A stretch of DNA of 20,921 nucleotides, from positions 1-20,921 of the forward strand of contig DAIEQM010000001.1 in the NCBI GenBank assembly GCA_027347685.1. The letters are read 5' to 3'. Shown here piece after piece: positions 5,801-12,821 of the stretch. This DNA comes from UBA5941 sp021824385 (GTDB lineage Bacteria > Patescibacteriota > Microgenomatia > UBA8517). The notes below the pieces were generated by a model. It was given only the letters and a program-made list of their open reading frames with translations, ran no database searches and was not told where the DNA came from. Position numbers and translations under genes: made by a program. Each line of letters opens with the position of its first letter. Within the stretch, counting starts at the first letter, position 1.

Positions 5801-8629
5801 TTAAACCGGAGTTACTTTAAACTCGCCTTTTGTGAGATTCCTAACCAAGGCTTCATTTTTTATAAATTCTTCGTATTCGTGAGGCCAGTCAGTGAGAGAC
5901 ACATCAACCAGTTGGTTTAGGTCGGTTTTCAGCTCTTTTCGCATTGACTGAATATCGCGAACAAGCTTTCGTGCTTCTCCTTTTTGTACATTAAGGTTAT
6001 TCTCTGAAAATGCGGTATCCGTTGAAACTGCTTCAAAAACAGATGCTTCGCCTTTATAAATAAATTGTTCTACATTCGTTTCTTCTTGAAGAATACTCAC
6101 GTATTCTGGCGAAATTTCAGTTGGCCCACGGTACTCAAATTTCCTAACGGGGGTGCGAACCGGAACATTGTGTGCTTTTCTCTCCATATGAACAATTCCT
6201 GCCATATCTCGAATCTGTTGCATTGAAATTTCCATAGAAATTTGTATTTCACTTTCGTCTAAAACAGGCCAGTTCTCTAGGTGAACTGAAGGCTCTCCCG
6301 TTAAGTTTCGATACATTTCCTCAGTGGTGAATGGAATTAACGGAGCAGTTAGTTTACAAAACGTGTTCAGAACATAAAAACAGGTTTCGTAAAAGTCATT
6401 TTTATCTTGGACGTTTTTTGCACTTGCACCAACGCGGTCACGGCTTCTCCTGATATACCAGTTTGACAAAATATCAACAAAACTCCGTGTCGACTCAACA
6501 TATGAAATTGTGTCAAATGACTCAAGTGATTGAGTTACCTCTTTGGCGTAACTGGTAAGTTTGGATCGAATCCACAAATCGAGTACATTTTTAGACACCT
6601 CAAGTTTCATATTTGGATTCCATTCGTCGGAAAGTGCATAGGTTACAAAAAAGTTATACACATTCCAGAGAGTCAAAAGCGTTGTTTTTAGCTGATTTCG
6701 ATAATGTTCCTCGGAAATAATCATATCCTCCCCCTTCATTACATTTCCTCCCAAAAGGTACAAACGAAGTGCATCTCCTCCGTATTTTGTGATCATCTCT
6801 TTTGGATCGGGATAATTTCCAAAGTTTTTACTCATTTTGCGACCGTCAGTCCCAAGCACTACCCCCGTTACTGATACATTTTTGAAGGCCGGTGACTTGT
6901 AGAGCGCCGCTCCAATAACATGAAGTACATAAAACCACGCTCGAATTTGCCCGGTGTATTCAACAATAAAGTCTGGAGGGAAAAAGTCTTCGAGCTTTTC
7001 TTCGGTATTGAATGGAAAATGTCGCTCAGCAAAAGATGCTGATCCTGCTTCAATCCAACTATCCAAGACTTCTGAAACACGGTGCATTTGTTTTCCACAT
7101 TTTTCGCATGCAAAAGTAACCTCATCAATTTCTGGCTTATGAAGATCAGTTAACCTTTTACCAGATTTTTCCTCAATTTCCGATAGCGAACCAACAACTA
7201 CCCGCTCCCCACATTCACATTCCCAAACAGGTACTGGAGAACCCCAATAGCGGCTTCTACTGATGCACCAATCGGGAGCGGCCTCCATGCTTTTCAAAAA
7301 CCTTCCGTACTTAAAGTGCTCTGGAAACCATGCTACCTTTTCGTTCGTCTCTTTCATCAGAGGCTTTAATTTTTGAACATCTACATACCATGCATTTTGT
7401 GGAGCGTAAAAAAGCCGTGTATGACAGCGCCAACAATTTGGAATTGTATGGGTATGAGACTCTTCTTTATACATAAGGCCGCGCTTCACCAAATCCTCAT
7501 TTACCGCTTTGTTGGCCTTTAAGTAATACATTCCACCAAACTGTGGAACATTGTCTTTAATCGTGCCTTCTTCATCAACGTGCATCACGATTTGGATATG
7601 TTCCTTTTTCATGACTTCTAAGTCTTCTTCTCCATAAGCGGCTATGGTTACAATGCCGGTGCCTTCTTCGGCTGTCACGAAATCGGCAGGGATTATCACA
7701 AAAGCACGCTTTCCTTCGTCAATTTTAAAGTAGTCATAGTGTGCTTCAAAAGACTTTCCAACCAATTCTGTTCCTTTCATTTCTGAAACTATTTCGTAAG
7801 GAGTCTCAGTAAGCTTCGAAAGGGTCGTTTTTGCCAAAATATAATATTCACTCCCCTGTTTTACTTTTACGTAGGTAAGACTTGGGTTAACTGCAAGAGC
7901 GGGTGTTGCAATTTTATTCCATGGAGTTGTGGACCACGCGAGAAAATAGGTATCTTCCTCACCGACTACTTTATATTTATAGGTATTGGCCGGTTCTGTA
8001 ATTTCTTTGTAATTATCGGGGTCCATGGCAACTTCAAAATTAGAAATCGGAGTAGAACAATGAGGGCAATACAGTGAAACTCTGAGGCCTTTGTAAATAA
8101 AATCTTTTTCATACATTGACTTGAATACCCACAAAACACTTTCCATATAAGGCGTGTCCATGGTTTTGTATGCATTTTCAAAATCCACCCAGCGACCGAT
8201 ATGGTCAACATACCATTCCCACTCTGAAGATACATCGGCTACATAGAGCTTACATTCATCAATAAACTTTTTGACACCAATCTTTTCTTCAATATCTTTT
8301 TTACGAGTAATGCCAAGCTTGGTTTCTACTTTGTTCTCAGCGGGGAGTCCGTGACAATCCCACCCCCACACACGCTCAACATGGTAACCTTGCATGGTTT
8401 TGAATCGGGGAAAGACATCTTTGGGGATACTTGCCAATAGTGTTCCATAATGAGGAAGACCGGTTATAAATGGAGGTCCATCCAAAAAAGTCCATTTTTT
8501 TGTCTTTGGATTCTTAGCTACTGATTTTTCAAAAATGGTATTTTTCTTCCAATACTCAATCGTTTGCTGTTCCATTTTTGGAAAATCCGCGCTTGGGTTT
8601 ACTGGTTGAAAGGCGTGTTTAGAGCTCAT
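5801..8629 (-). CDS. ileS: Isoleucyl-tRNA synthetase, eukaryote-like type (IleRS2)
   Basis: The product (942 aa) charges tRNA-Ile with isoleucine. The HIGH motif appears as HYGT in GPPFITGLPHYGT (about residues 60-63), followed by GWDCHGLPAENKVE. The KMSKS loop reads DGRKMSKNFGNYPDP (DNA about 6825-6845), with Asn replacing the last Ser. Zinc-type pairs NCWRCH, CECG and CEKCG are present. GLPHYG, WCISRSRYWGSPVPVW and the C-terminal layout indicate the IleRS2 type, which is typically mupirocin resistant. The CP1 editing domain is altered: GTGIVTIAAYGEEDL has Thr where family members have the conserved His. A GTG at 8674 would add 15 residues, but it directly abuts the T tract of the upstream terminator, so the ATG at 8629 is preferred. 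Confidence 0.96.
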   Translation of the reverse strand: MSSKHAFQPVNPSADFPKMEQQTIEYWKKNTIFEKSVAKNPKTKKWTFLDGPPFITGLPHYGTLLASIPKDVFPRFKTMQGYHVERVWGWDCHGLPAENKVETKLGITRKKDIEEKIGVKKFIDECKLYVADVSSEWEWYVDHIGRWVDFENAYKTMDTPYMESVLWVFKSMYEKDFIYKGLRVSLYCPHCSTPISNFEVAMDPDNYKEITEPANTYKYKVVGEEDTYFLAWSTTPWNKIATPALAVNPSLTYVKVKQGSEYYILAKTTLSKLTETPYEIVSEMKGTELVGKSFEAHYDYFKIDEGKRAFVIIPADFVTAEEGTGIVTIAAYGEEDLEVMKKEHIQIVMHVDEEGTIKDNVPQFGGMYYLKANKAVNEDLVKRGLMYKEESHTHTIPNCWRCHTRLFYAPQNAWYVDVQKLKPLMKETNEKVAWFPEHFKYGRFLKSMEAAPDWCISRSRYWGSPVPVWECECGERVVVGSLSEIEEKSGKRLTDLHKPEIDEVTFACEKCGKQMHRVSEVLDSWIEAGSASFAERHFPFNTEEKLEDFFPPDFIVEYTGQIRAWFYVLHVIGAALYKSPAFKNVSVTGVVLGTDGRKMSKNFGNYPDPKEMITKYGGDALRLYLLGGNVMKGEDMIISEEHYRNQLKTTLLTLWNVYNFFVTYALSDEWNPNMKLEVSKNVLDLWIRSKLTSYAKEVTQSLESFDTISYVESTRSFVDILSNWYIRRSRDRVGASAKNVQDKNDFYETCFYVLNTFCKLTAPLIPFTTEEMYRNLTGEPSVHLENWPVLDESEIQISMEISMQQIRDMAGIVHMERKAHNVPVRTPVRKFEYRGPTEISPEYVSILQEETNVEQFIYKGEASVFEAVSTDTAFSENNLNVQKGEARKLVRDIQSMRKELKTDLNQLVDVSLTDWPHEYEEFIKNEALVRNLTKGEFKVTPV

Positions 8630-8675
8630 AGGTCGATGTGGGTATTTTACACCAAAAGCTCCCTTTTGTGGCACT

Positions 8676-8707
8676 AAAAAGCGGCGTTATCAAATTGACA
8701 ACGCCGC
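8676..8707 (-). terminator. Rho-independent terminator of the large ncRNA
   Basis: On the minus strand GCGGCGTT (8707-8700) pairs perfectly with AACGCCGC (8688-8681) around an 11-nt loop and is followed by TTTTT (8680-8676). It lies 5 nt beyond the helix that joins the RNA's two ends, and about 47 nt before the preferred ileS start. It separates the ncRNA from ileS. Confidence 0.9.
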
Positions 8708-8943
8708 ATAATAAAGGGCTAAAAGCTCCACGTCACGTCGGTATCGTATCCGTGTTGAGCAGTTTTTGGGTCTTGAAAAGAATGTTGTCCTTTTCAATTG
8801 TTGGCTATGAAAGCCGCGCTTTCATTCCGAACCCATCCCCCCAGTTTTAAAATTTACATTGGAAGACCAACCCTAGGGCAACACTGCCCATCGTTTTTGA
8901 AATAATACTAATTTCAAACTCGAGTTTCGGTAATCTGAGTGAA

Positions 8944-8995
8944 TTGATCTTCCTAAGCAGTGCACCAAGATAGGTGCACTAGTTAAGAAGGTCAA
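8944..8995 (-). repeat. Hairpin B of the ncRNA (homologous to hairpin A)
   Basis: The 22-position stem pairs 8974-8995 with 8944-8965 with only two true mismatches (C·A and C·C) and G·U wobbles, around an 8-nt loop ending UUG. Its 5' strand contains TTGACCTTCTTA. The 13-nt string TTTGACCTTCTTA (8984-8996) is identical to that of hairpin A. Confidence 0.75.
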
Positions 8996-9300
8996 AGGGG
9001 GGGAGAAAAGATCCTCCCCCCTCTATTCTCGATAAATTTATTCAAGAAGGGTAACTCCTTGAATGAAAGATTTATGTGGTTTTTATGCCACCTACGCGCG
9101 GTGAGAATACCTCCAGGCAAGAATAATTCCTCCCCAGTTCAATGCTTTGTATACGCTATCCAGTTTTAAACTGAATGCTTCAACGTTTGATGTATGACAT
9201 ATTGTCGGTCGATCAAACGTACACAAAGTTATTTAGTTGAATATCTCACCGTAACGCTTTTTAAAACGTCACGTTTTTAAGAAAGACAAGCATTTTGTGC

Positions 9301-9350
9301 TTGGCCTCCTTGCCTACCACACAATAAAATGTGATAGGTAAGAAGGTCAA
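9301..9350 (-). repeat. Hairpin A of the ncRNA (homologous to hairpin B)
   Basis: The 21-position stem pairs 9330-9350 with 9301-9321. It is interrupted only by two A·C oppositions and G·U wobbles, around an 8-nt loop ending UUG. The 13-nt string TTTGACCTTCTTA (9339-9351) recurs at hairpin B 355 nt away. The 3' strand includes AAGGAGG, a full Shine-Dalgarno-like motif. Confidence 0.75.
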
Positions 9351-9534
9351 AAAAAGTCTGAGCTGTTAATGAGCTAGAAAAATTTATGATAGTGCCCTTC
9401 GGAAACAGTGCACTTTCGTGCTCTGACCGCTATTTAAGACGCTTATGTCTCTAAAGAAATCATCCTGGCCCGAAGGGCACATACATGGCCTGCGAGCAGG
9501 CCCTTTTGGAGAGCCCTTTCGACAAGTTGACTAT

Positions 9535-9562
9535 ATAATAGCAGAAACTTTGGAAATGTCAA
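9535..9562 (-). promoter_or_regulatory. Strong sigma70-type promoter of the large ncRNA
   Basis: On the minus strand TTGACA (9557-9562) is a perfect -35, followed by a 16-nt spacer and TATTAT (9535-9540). The expected transcription start is near 9528, about 9 nt before the RNA's closing helix. The promoter lies 24 nt after the ftsZ stop, and no terminator is visible between them, so ftsZ read-through into the RNA is also possible. Confidence 0.75.
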
Positions 9563-9585
9563 GTACTATGGGTGGAAATGAAGGC

Positions 9586-10797
9586 TTAGTGAACTTTTCG
9601 AAGGAATGCGGGGATTTCAAAATCGTCTTCATATTCTTCCTTGTTCTCCTCGGGCGCTTGGTTTGGAGTTGAGCTAAAAACTGAGCGTGGAGTTTCTTCC
9701 TGTACTGATCTCGGTTGTTGTTGCTGTTGGATTTGCTCCTCGCGCGGATCGTTCATCATACTGCCACCTCTTGGCTCAGCGATAACCCCTTCCATTCGCA
9801 TCGGCTCCATTGGACGTGCAAACTTGGTGAGCCTTGCTTGAGTTTCGTCAAATCCGGTAGCCACAACGGTGATACGAACTTGGTCTGACATATCATCTTT
9901 AATAACTGATCCGAAGATAACATTGGCATCAGGATCTGCGGCACTACTAATAATACGGGCTGCTTCATCGAGCTCATACATGGTAAGGTCGGATCCACCA
10001 GTGACATTGAAGAGAACTCCGCGCGCACCATCAATAGAAAGATCTAACAGAGGCGAACTGATTGCAGCCCGTGCTGCCATTTGTGCTCTGTTCTCTCCCA
10101 CACCAACTCCAATTCCCAAAAGCGCGGTTCCGGCGTCTTTCATAATGGTCTTAACGTCAGCAAAGTCAACGTTAACCAAACCGGGGGTCGTAATAATTTC
10201 TGCTATTCCTGTAACTGCTTGTCCAAGAACTCCGTCGACAATTTTAAATGCTTCAATAAGCGTCATCTTGCGATCAACGACGTCCATAAGGCGTTGATTT
10301 GGAATTACAATCAGCGTGTCGACTTCATCGCTAAGTCGATCGATTCCTTCTTCAGCGTGGTTACTGCGCCTCGCTCCTTCAAATGCAAATGGTTTTGTAA
10401 CAATTCCAACAGTGAGTGCACCAATCTCTTTTGCAATGCGAGCGACAACTGGGGAAGCACCGGTTCCAGTTCCACCACCCATACCTGCCGTGATAAACAC
10501 CATATCGGAGTCTTGCAAAAGCTCTTTTAGTTTTTCTTGTGATTCTTCTGCGGCTTGAGCACCAATTTCTGGGTTACCTCCAACACCGAGTCCGCGAGTG
10601 AGCTTTTCTCCAATTTGAAGTTTTGTTGTTGCAGTATTATCAAGAAGTACTTGAGCATCAGTGTTGACGACAATAAATTCAACACCATCGATTGTGTTTC
10701 CCTCCACCATGGAAGCAACGGCGTTTCCGCCACCACCACCAACTCCAATAACTTTTATTTTTGCGATTCGACTTGCGTCGGGTTTAACAAGCGCCAT
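9586..10797 (-). CDS. ftsZ: Cell-division GTPase FtsZ
   Basis: The product (403 aa) is a tubulin-like GTPase that polymerises into the cytokinetic Z ring. The N-terminal glycine-rich loop GVGGGGGNA (18-26) and tubulin signature GGGTGTG (107-113) form the nucleotide site. The T7 catalytic loop NVDFADVKT (209-217) has both Asp residues. The globular part ends near residue 320. A variable linker with a glutamine run (QIQQQQQP) leads to the conserved C-terminal peptide DDFEIPAFLRKVH, the docking site for FtsA. It lies 39 nt after ftsA. A 12-bp perfect palindrome ends 3 nt before the ATG, and there is no Shine-Dalgarno sequence. It is the last protein gene of this dcw run. Confidence 0.98.
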   Translation of the reverse strand: MALVKPDASRIAKIKVIGVGGGGGNAVASMVEGNTIDGVEFIVVNTDAQVLLDNTATTKLQIGEKLTRGLGVGGNPEIGAQAAEESQEKLKELLQDSDMVFITAGMGGGTGTGASPVVARIAKEIGALTVGIVTKPFAFEGARRSNHAEEGIDRLSDEVDTLIVIPNQRLMDVVDRKMTLIEAFKIVDGVLGQAVTGIAEIITTPGLVNVDFADVKTIMKDAGTALLGIGVGVGENRAQMAARAAISSPLLDLSIDGARGVLFNVTGGSDLTMYELDEAARIISSAADPDANVIFGSVIKDDMSDQVRITVVATGFDETQARLTKFARPMEPMRMEGVIAEPRGGSMMNDPREEQIQQQQQPRSVQEETPRSVFSSTPNQAPEENKEEYEDDFEIPAFLRKVH

Positions 10798-10800
10798 AGT

Positions 10801-10812
10801 TTATACGTATAA
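10801..10812. promoter_or_regulatory. 12-bp perfect palindrome just upstream of ftsZ
   Basis: TTATACGTATAA is self-complementary and ends 3 nt before the ftsZ ATG. It could be a protein-binding operator, or a -10-like element (TTATAC or TATACG) giving a near-leaderless ftsZ mRNA. The sequence alone does not decide between these. Confidence 0.4.
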
Positions 10813-10836
10813 CTACGGGCAGTGTAGCAGAAAGAC

Positions 10837-12129
10837 TTACGGCAGTAAATCTCTGATTGATTCTAACAGTCTAGTAAACATTTTACCACTTGGCAAGTTT
10901 TTTAATTTGCCAGTTGAAAAAGGCTGTGCATTTTGACTTTCTGGGTTTTGCCGGACACCATATAAAACAAGCCCAACGGCTGTAGCGAACTGAGGATTTA
11001 CAATATCATCGATAAGTCCTGAAATCCCACTCGGTGAAGCAACTCGCACCGGTACAGACAACACTTTTCGAGCAGAGTCTTCGGCGCCTACGGTAAGTGC
11101 TCCTCCACCTGTCAGGATTGCGCCTGACGGAATTTTATGAACGATTCCCACTCGCTCCAGTTCAGAACGAACCATGCTGAAGATTTCATTCATTCGCGGT
11201 TTAATTATTCCTTCGGTAAGAGTTCGTTTGGCAACTTTCTTAATTTCAGTCGAGCCAGTTTCAGAAATTTCAATTTGATCATGCTTAGTGTCTTTACTTC
11301 CTTGCTGTATCTTCGTCATGAAGCTTTTGTCAGATAGCTTTAATTTAATGTTTTCAGCAGCATCAAGAGAAACGCGCAGTCCAATTGCCAAATCGTTTGT
11401 TACATTTCGTGCTCCCACCGGAAGTGCCCCTGAATATGCGAGTGCACCATCTACATAAGCAGCAATTGAAGTAGTCCCGGCTCCAATATCGATAAGTACA
11501 CACCCGAGCTCTTTCTCAGTGTCTGAAAGTGTTGCATACGCAGAAGCCAGGCCAGTGAACACGGTATCGTTAATTTTTACTCCTACTTCGTTAACTGCTT
11601 TCGTAACATTTTTAAGCGCGGCAGAGCTTACAGTTACAAGATGAGTATCAACTTCAAGACGCACTCCACTCATACCAACAGGGTCACGGACTCCACGTTC
11701 TCCATCAACCATGAATTCACGAGGTAAGACATGAATTACTTGCCGTGCTGCAGGAACTGAAATTGCGCGAGCCGCCTGAATGACGCGTGCAACATCAGCT
11801 CCGTTTACTTCACCATTGGGATCAGAAACTGCAACTACACCCGTCGAATTTTGAGATGCCACGTGCGCTCCACCGACAGAAATGTATGCAGAGTCTAAGT
11901 TGTACCCAGCCATACGCTCCGCCCCTTCAACTGAAGCAATAATCGACTCAACAGCTTCTTCGATATTTACAATTTGCCCTTTTTTTACACCGCGACTTAC
12001 AGTACTTGAAACACCGACAACTGACACCGAAGTTTCGTATGTCATGGGCTCTACACTCACTTGTGCAATAAGGGTTGTAATTTTACTCGAGCCAATATCT
12101 ATTCCTGCAATTATTTTCTGTTTAGCCAT
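10837..12129 (-). CDS. ftsA: Cell-division actin homolog FtsA
   Basis: The product (430 aa) is an actin-like ATPase that tethers FtsZ filaments to the membrane and recruits the divisome. The phosphate-1 motif AGIDIGSSKITTL lies at 8-20, phosphate-2 VLIDIGAGTTSIAAYVDG at 211-228, and the adenosine motif ILTGGGA near 337-343. The 1C-type subdomain lies between, with the pattern REFMVDGERGVRDPVGM. The C-terminus ends in an amphipathic helix, FTRLLESIRDLLP, the membrane-targeting sequence. It begins 17 nt after ftsQ. No Shine-Dalgarno sequence is present. A TGATACATT -10-like string lies 6 nt before the ATG. The FtsQ-FtsA-FtsZ order is the canonical one. Confidence 0.97.
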   Translation of the reverse strand: MAKQKIIAGIDIGSSKITTLIAQVSVEPMTYETSVSVVGVSSTVSRGVKKGQIVNIEEAVESIIASVEGAERMAGYNLDSAYISVGGAHVASQNSTGVVAVSDPNGEVNGADVARVIQAARAISVPAARQVIHVLPREFMVDGERGVRDPVGMSGVRLEVDTHLVTVSSAALKNVTKAVNEVGVKINDTVFTGLASAYATLSDTEKELGCVLIDIGAGTTSIAAYVDGALAYSGALPVGARNVTNDLAIGLRVSLDAAENIKLKLSDKSFMTKIQQGSKDTKHDQIEISETGSTEIKKVAKRTLTEGIIKPRMNEIFSMVRSELERVGIVHKIPSGAILTGGGALTVGAEDSARKVLSVPVRVASPSGISGLIDDIVNPQFATAVGLVLYGVRQNPESQNAQPFSTGKLKNLPSGKMFTRLLESIRDLLP

Positions 12130-12146
12130 TGTTTTAATGTATCACA

Positions 12147-12821
12147 CTATCGCAAAACGGGATTCTTAAAGCGAAAGTCTATTTCGTGAATCACCACTGC
12201 CTGTCTATCTATAATAAGTTTTCCTTCGGTGAGGTTCAACTGTGAAAACGTAATAAGCGTACTTCCTAAGAGAACATCTATGTCTCCCGAGAGCGGATAC
12301 AGCAAAACACGGTTGTCCCGAAGCAATACTTTTAAGCTTTCACCTTCTACTGTCATTTGAGAGACTGGAAGAATGGTTGTGAGCTCATATGAAAGTGTTG
12401 CAACAAAAGGCACCGACGCTGTGTCGATTTGTTCTTTCAAAAGTACTGTGGGAAGGCTCGATTCTTGTGCCTCTTTTACGAGTATTCCATCTTTGGTGTA
12501 AATCGTATAGGCGTTTGTTGTTTCTGGCTTAAAGGCAATGCTCCCTTCGCGAAGAGTGATTTCGACAGATGCTGCTCCCAGTGGAGAAATTCTGACAGAA
12601 TATGAGGCAATTTCAGGTTCCATCATAAGCATAGCTCTTATTTTTTTCTGTGCTTGAAATATTCGCGTGCCTTGAAATGACTGTAACTTTTCGAGAAGGG
12701 AAGACGGACATGGCAACGAATGATCAGCCTGACAATTAATTGTTTTAATTTTCAAAAAAAAGAAAAGTGAAACGAGAAGAATTGTAAATAAAACCCCAAA
12801 AAAAAGAAAAACACGCCTCAT
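12147..12821 (-). CDS. ftsQ: Cell-division protein FtsQ/DivIB-like
   Basis: The product (224 aa) is a bitopic divisome protein with a short basic cytoplasmic start (MRRVF), one membrane helix at about 4-24, and an extracellular part that should hold a POTRA domain and a beta domain. The first strand after the helix (IKTINC) and the paired cysteines Cys30 and Cys38 suggest a small disulfide loop at the POTRA start. The C-terminus IDFRFKNPVLR matches the FtsQ ending (ID-R-(F)-NP). The assignment is supported mostly by topology, this C-terminal motif and the position directly before ftsA. The ATG overlaps the murG stop as ATGA, which implies translational coupling. It is divergent in sequence, as FtsQ usually is. 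Confidence 0.85.
   Translation of the reverse strand: MRRVFLFFGVLFTILLVSLFFFLKIKTINCQADHSLPCPSSLLEKLQSFQGTRIFQAQKKIRAMLMMEPEIASYSVRISPLGAASVEITLREGSIAFKPETTNAYTIYTKDGILVKEAQESSLPTVLLKEQIDTASVPFVATLSYELTTILPVSQMTVEGESLKVLLRDNRVLLYPLSGDIDVLLGSTLITFSQLNLTEGKLIIDRQAVVIHEIDFRFKNPVLR

Larger units (their letters stand above)
8676..9528 (-). ncRNA. Predicted large structured non-coding RNA (~0.85 kb), unknown class
   Basis: No credible ORF covers this region on either strand. On the minus strand it has a strong promoter (9535-9562), a terminator (8676-8707) and dense self-complementarity between them. The ends close: 9512-9519 pairs perfectly with 8713-8720 (8 bp), extended by 9508-9511 with 8726-8729. 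Other perfect helices are 9487-9493/9496-9502; 9470-9480/9392-9402 (11 bp, enclosing a GCAC-GAAA-GTGC GNRA hairpin at 9410-9421); 9244-9251/9099-9106; 9212-9220/9183-9191; 9058-9064/9040-9046; 9014-9021/8998-9005; 8911-8918/8896-8903; 8885-8889/8876-8880; and a three-way junction 8831-8835/8767-8771 enclosing 8819-8825/8807-8813 and 8790-8797/8773-8780. Two related long hairpins lie at 9301-9350 and 8944-8995. No RNase P, tmRNA, SRP or rRNA signature was recognised. Its function is unknown. Confidence 0.75.

Noticed and set aside
8630..8674. GTG at 8674 as the ileS start
   Set aside because: It is only 2 nt from the terminator T tract, so no ileS promoter could precede it. The family N-terminus fits the ATG at 8629.
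8638..8850. Plus-strand 70-codon frame over the ncRNA 3' end
   Set aside because: It runs through the terminator hairpin and two RNA hairpins, has low-complexity composition and lacks an initiation signal.
8998..9021. G/C hairpin (GGGGGGAG/CTCCCCCC) as an internal terminator
   Set aside because: The 8-bp stem is strong, but neither strand has a T tract after it. It is better read as a structural helix of the ncRNA.
8676..9528. RNase P RNA, tmRNA, SRP RNA or an rRNA fragment as the identity of the ncRNA
   Set aside because: I searched by eye for GAGGAAAGTC and ACAGAA (RNase P), a tRNA-like 3' end with a TTCGA arm and an LAA tag frame (tmRNA), the GGAAG/GCAGCC SRP loop, and rRNA core strings. 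None is present in a coherent arrangement.
9445..9672. Plus-strand 75-codon frame across the ncRNA promoter and ftsZ end
   Set aside because: It lies antisense to the ncRNA 5' domain and the ftsZ C-terminus, shows no domain pattern, and is explained by the structured RNA and by ftsZ.
9869..10558. Long plus-strand frames antisense to ftsZ
   Set aside because: These are shadow frames of the GC-richer, codon-biased ftsZ gene. The translations are Ser/Pro/Thr-rich without any recognisable motif.
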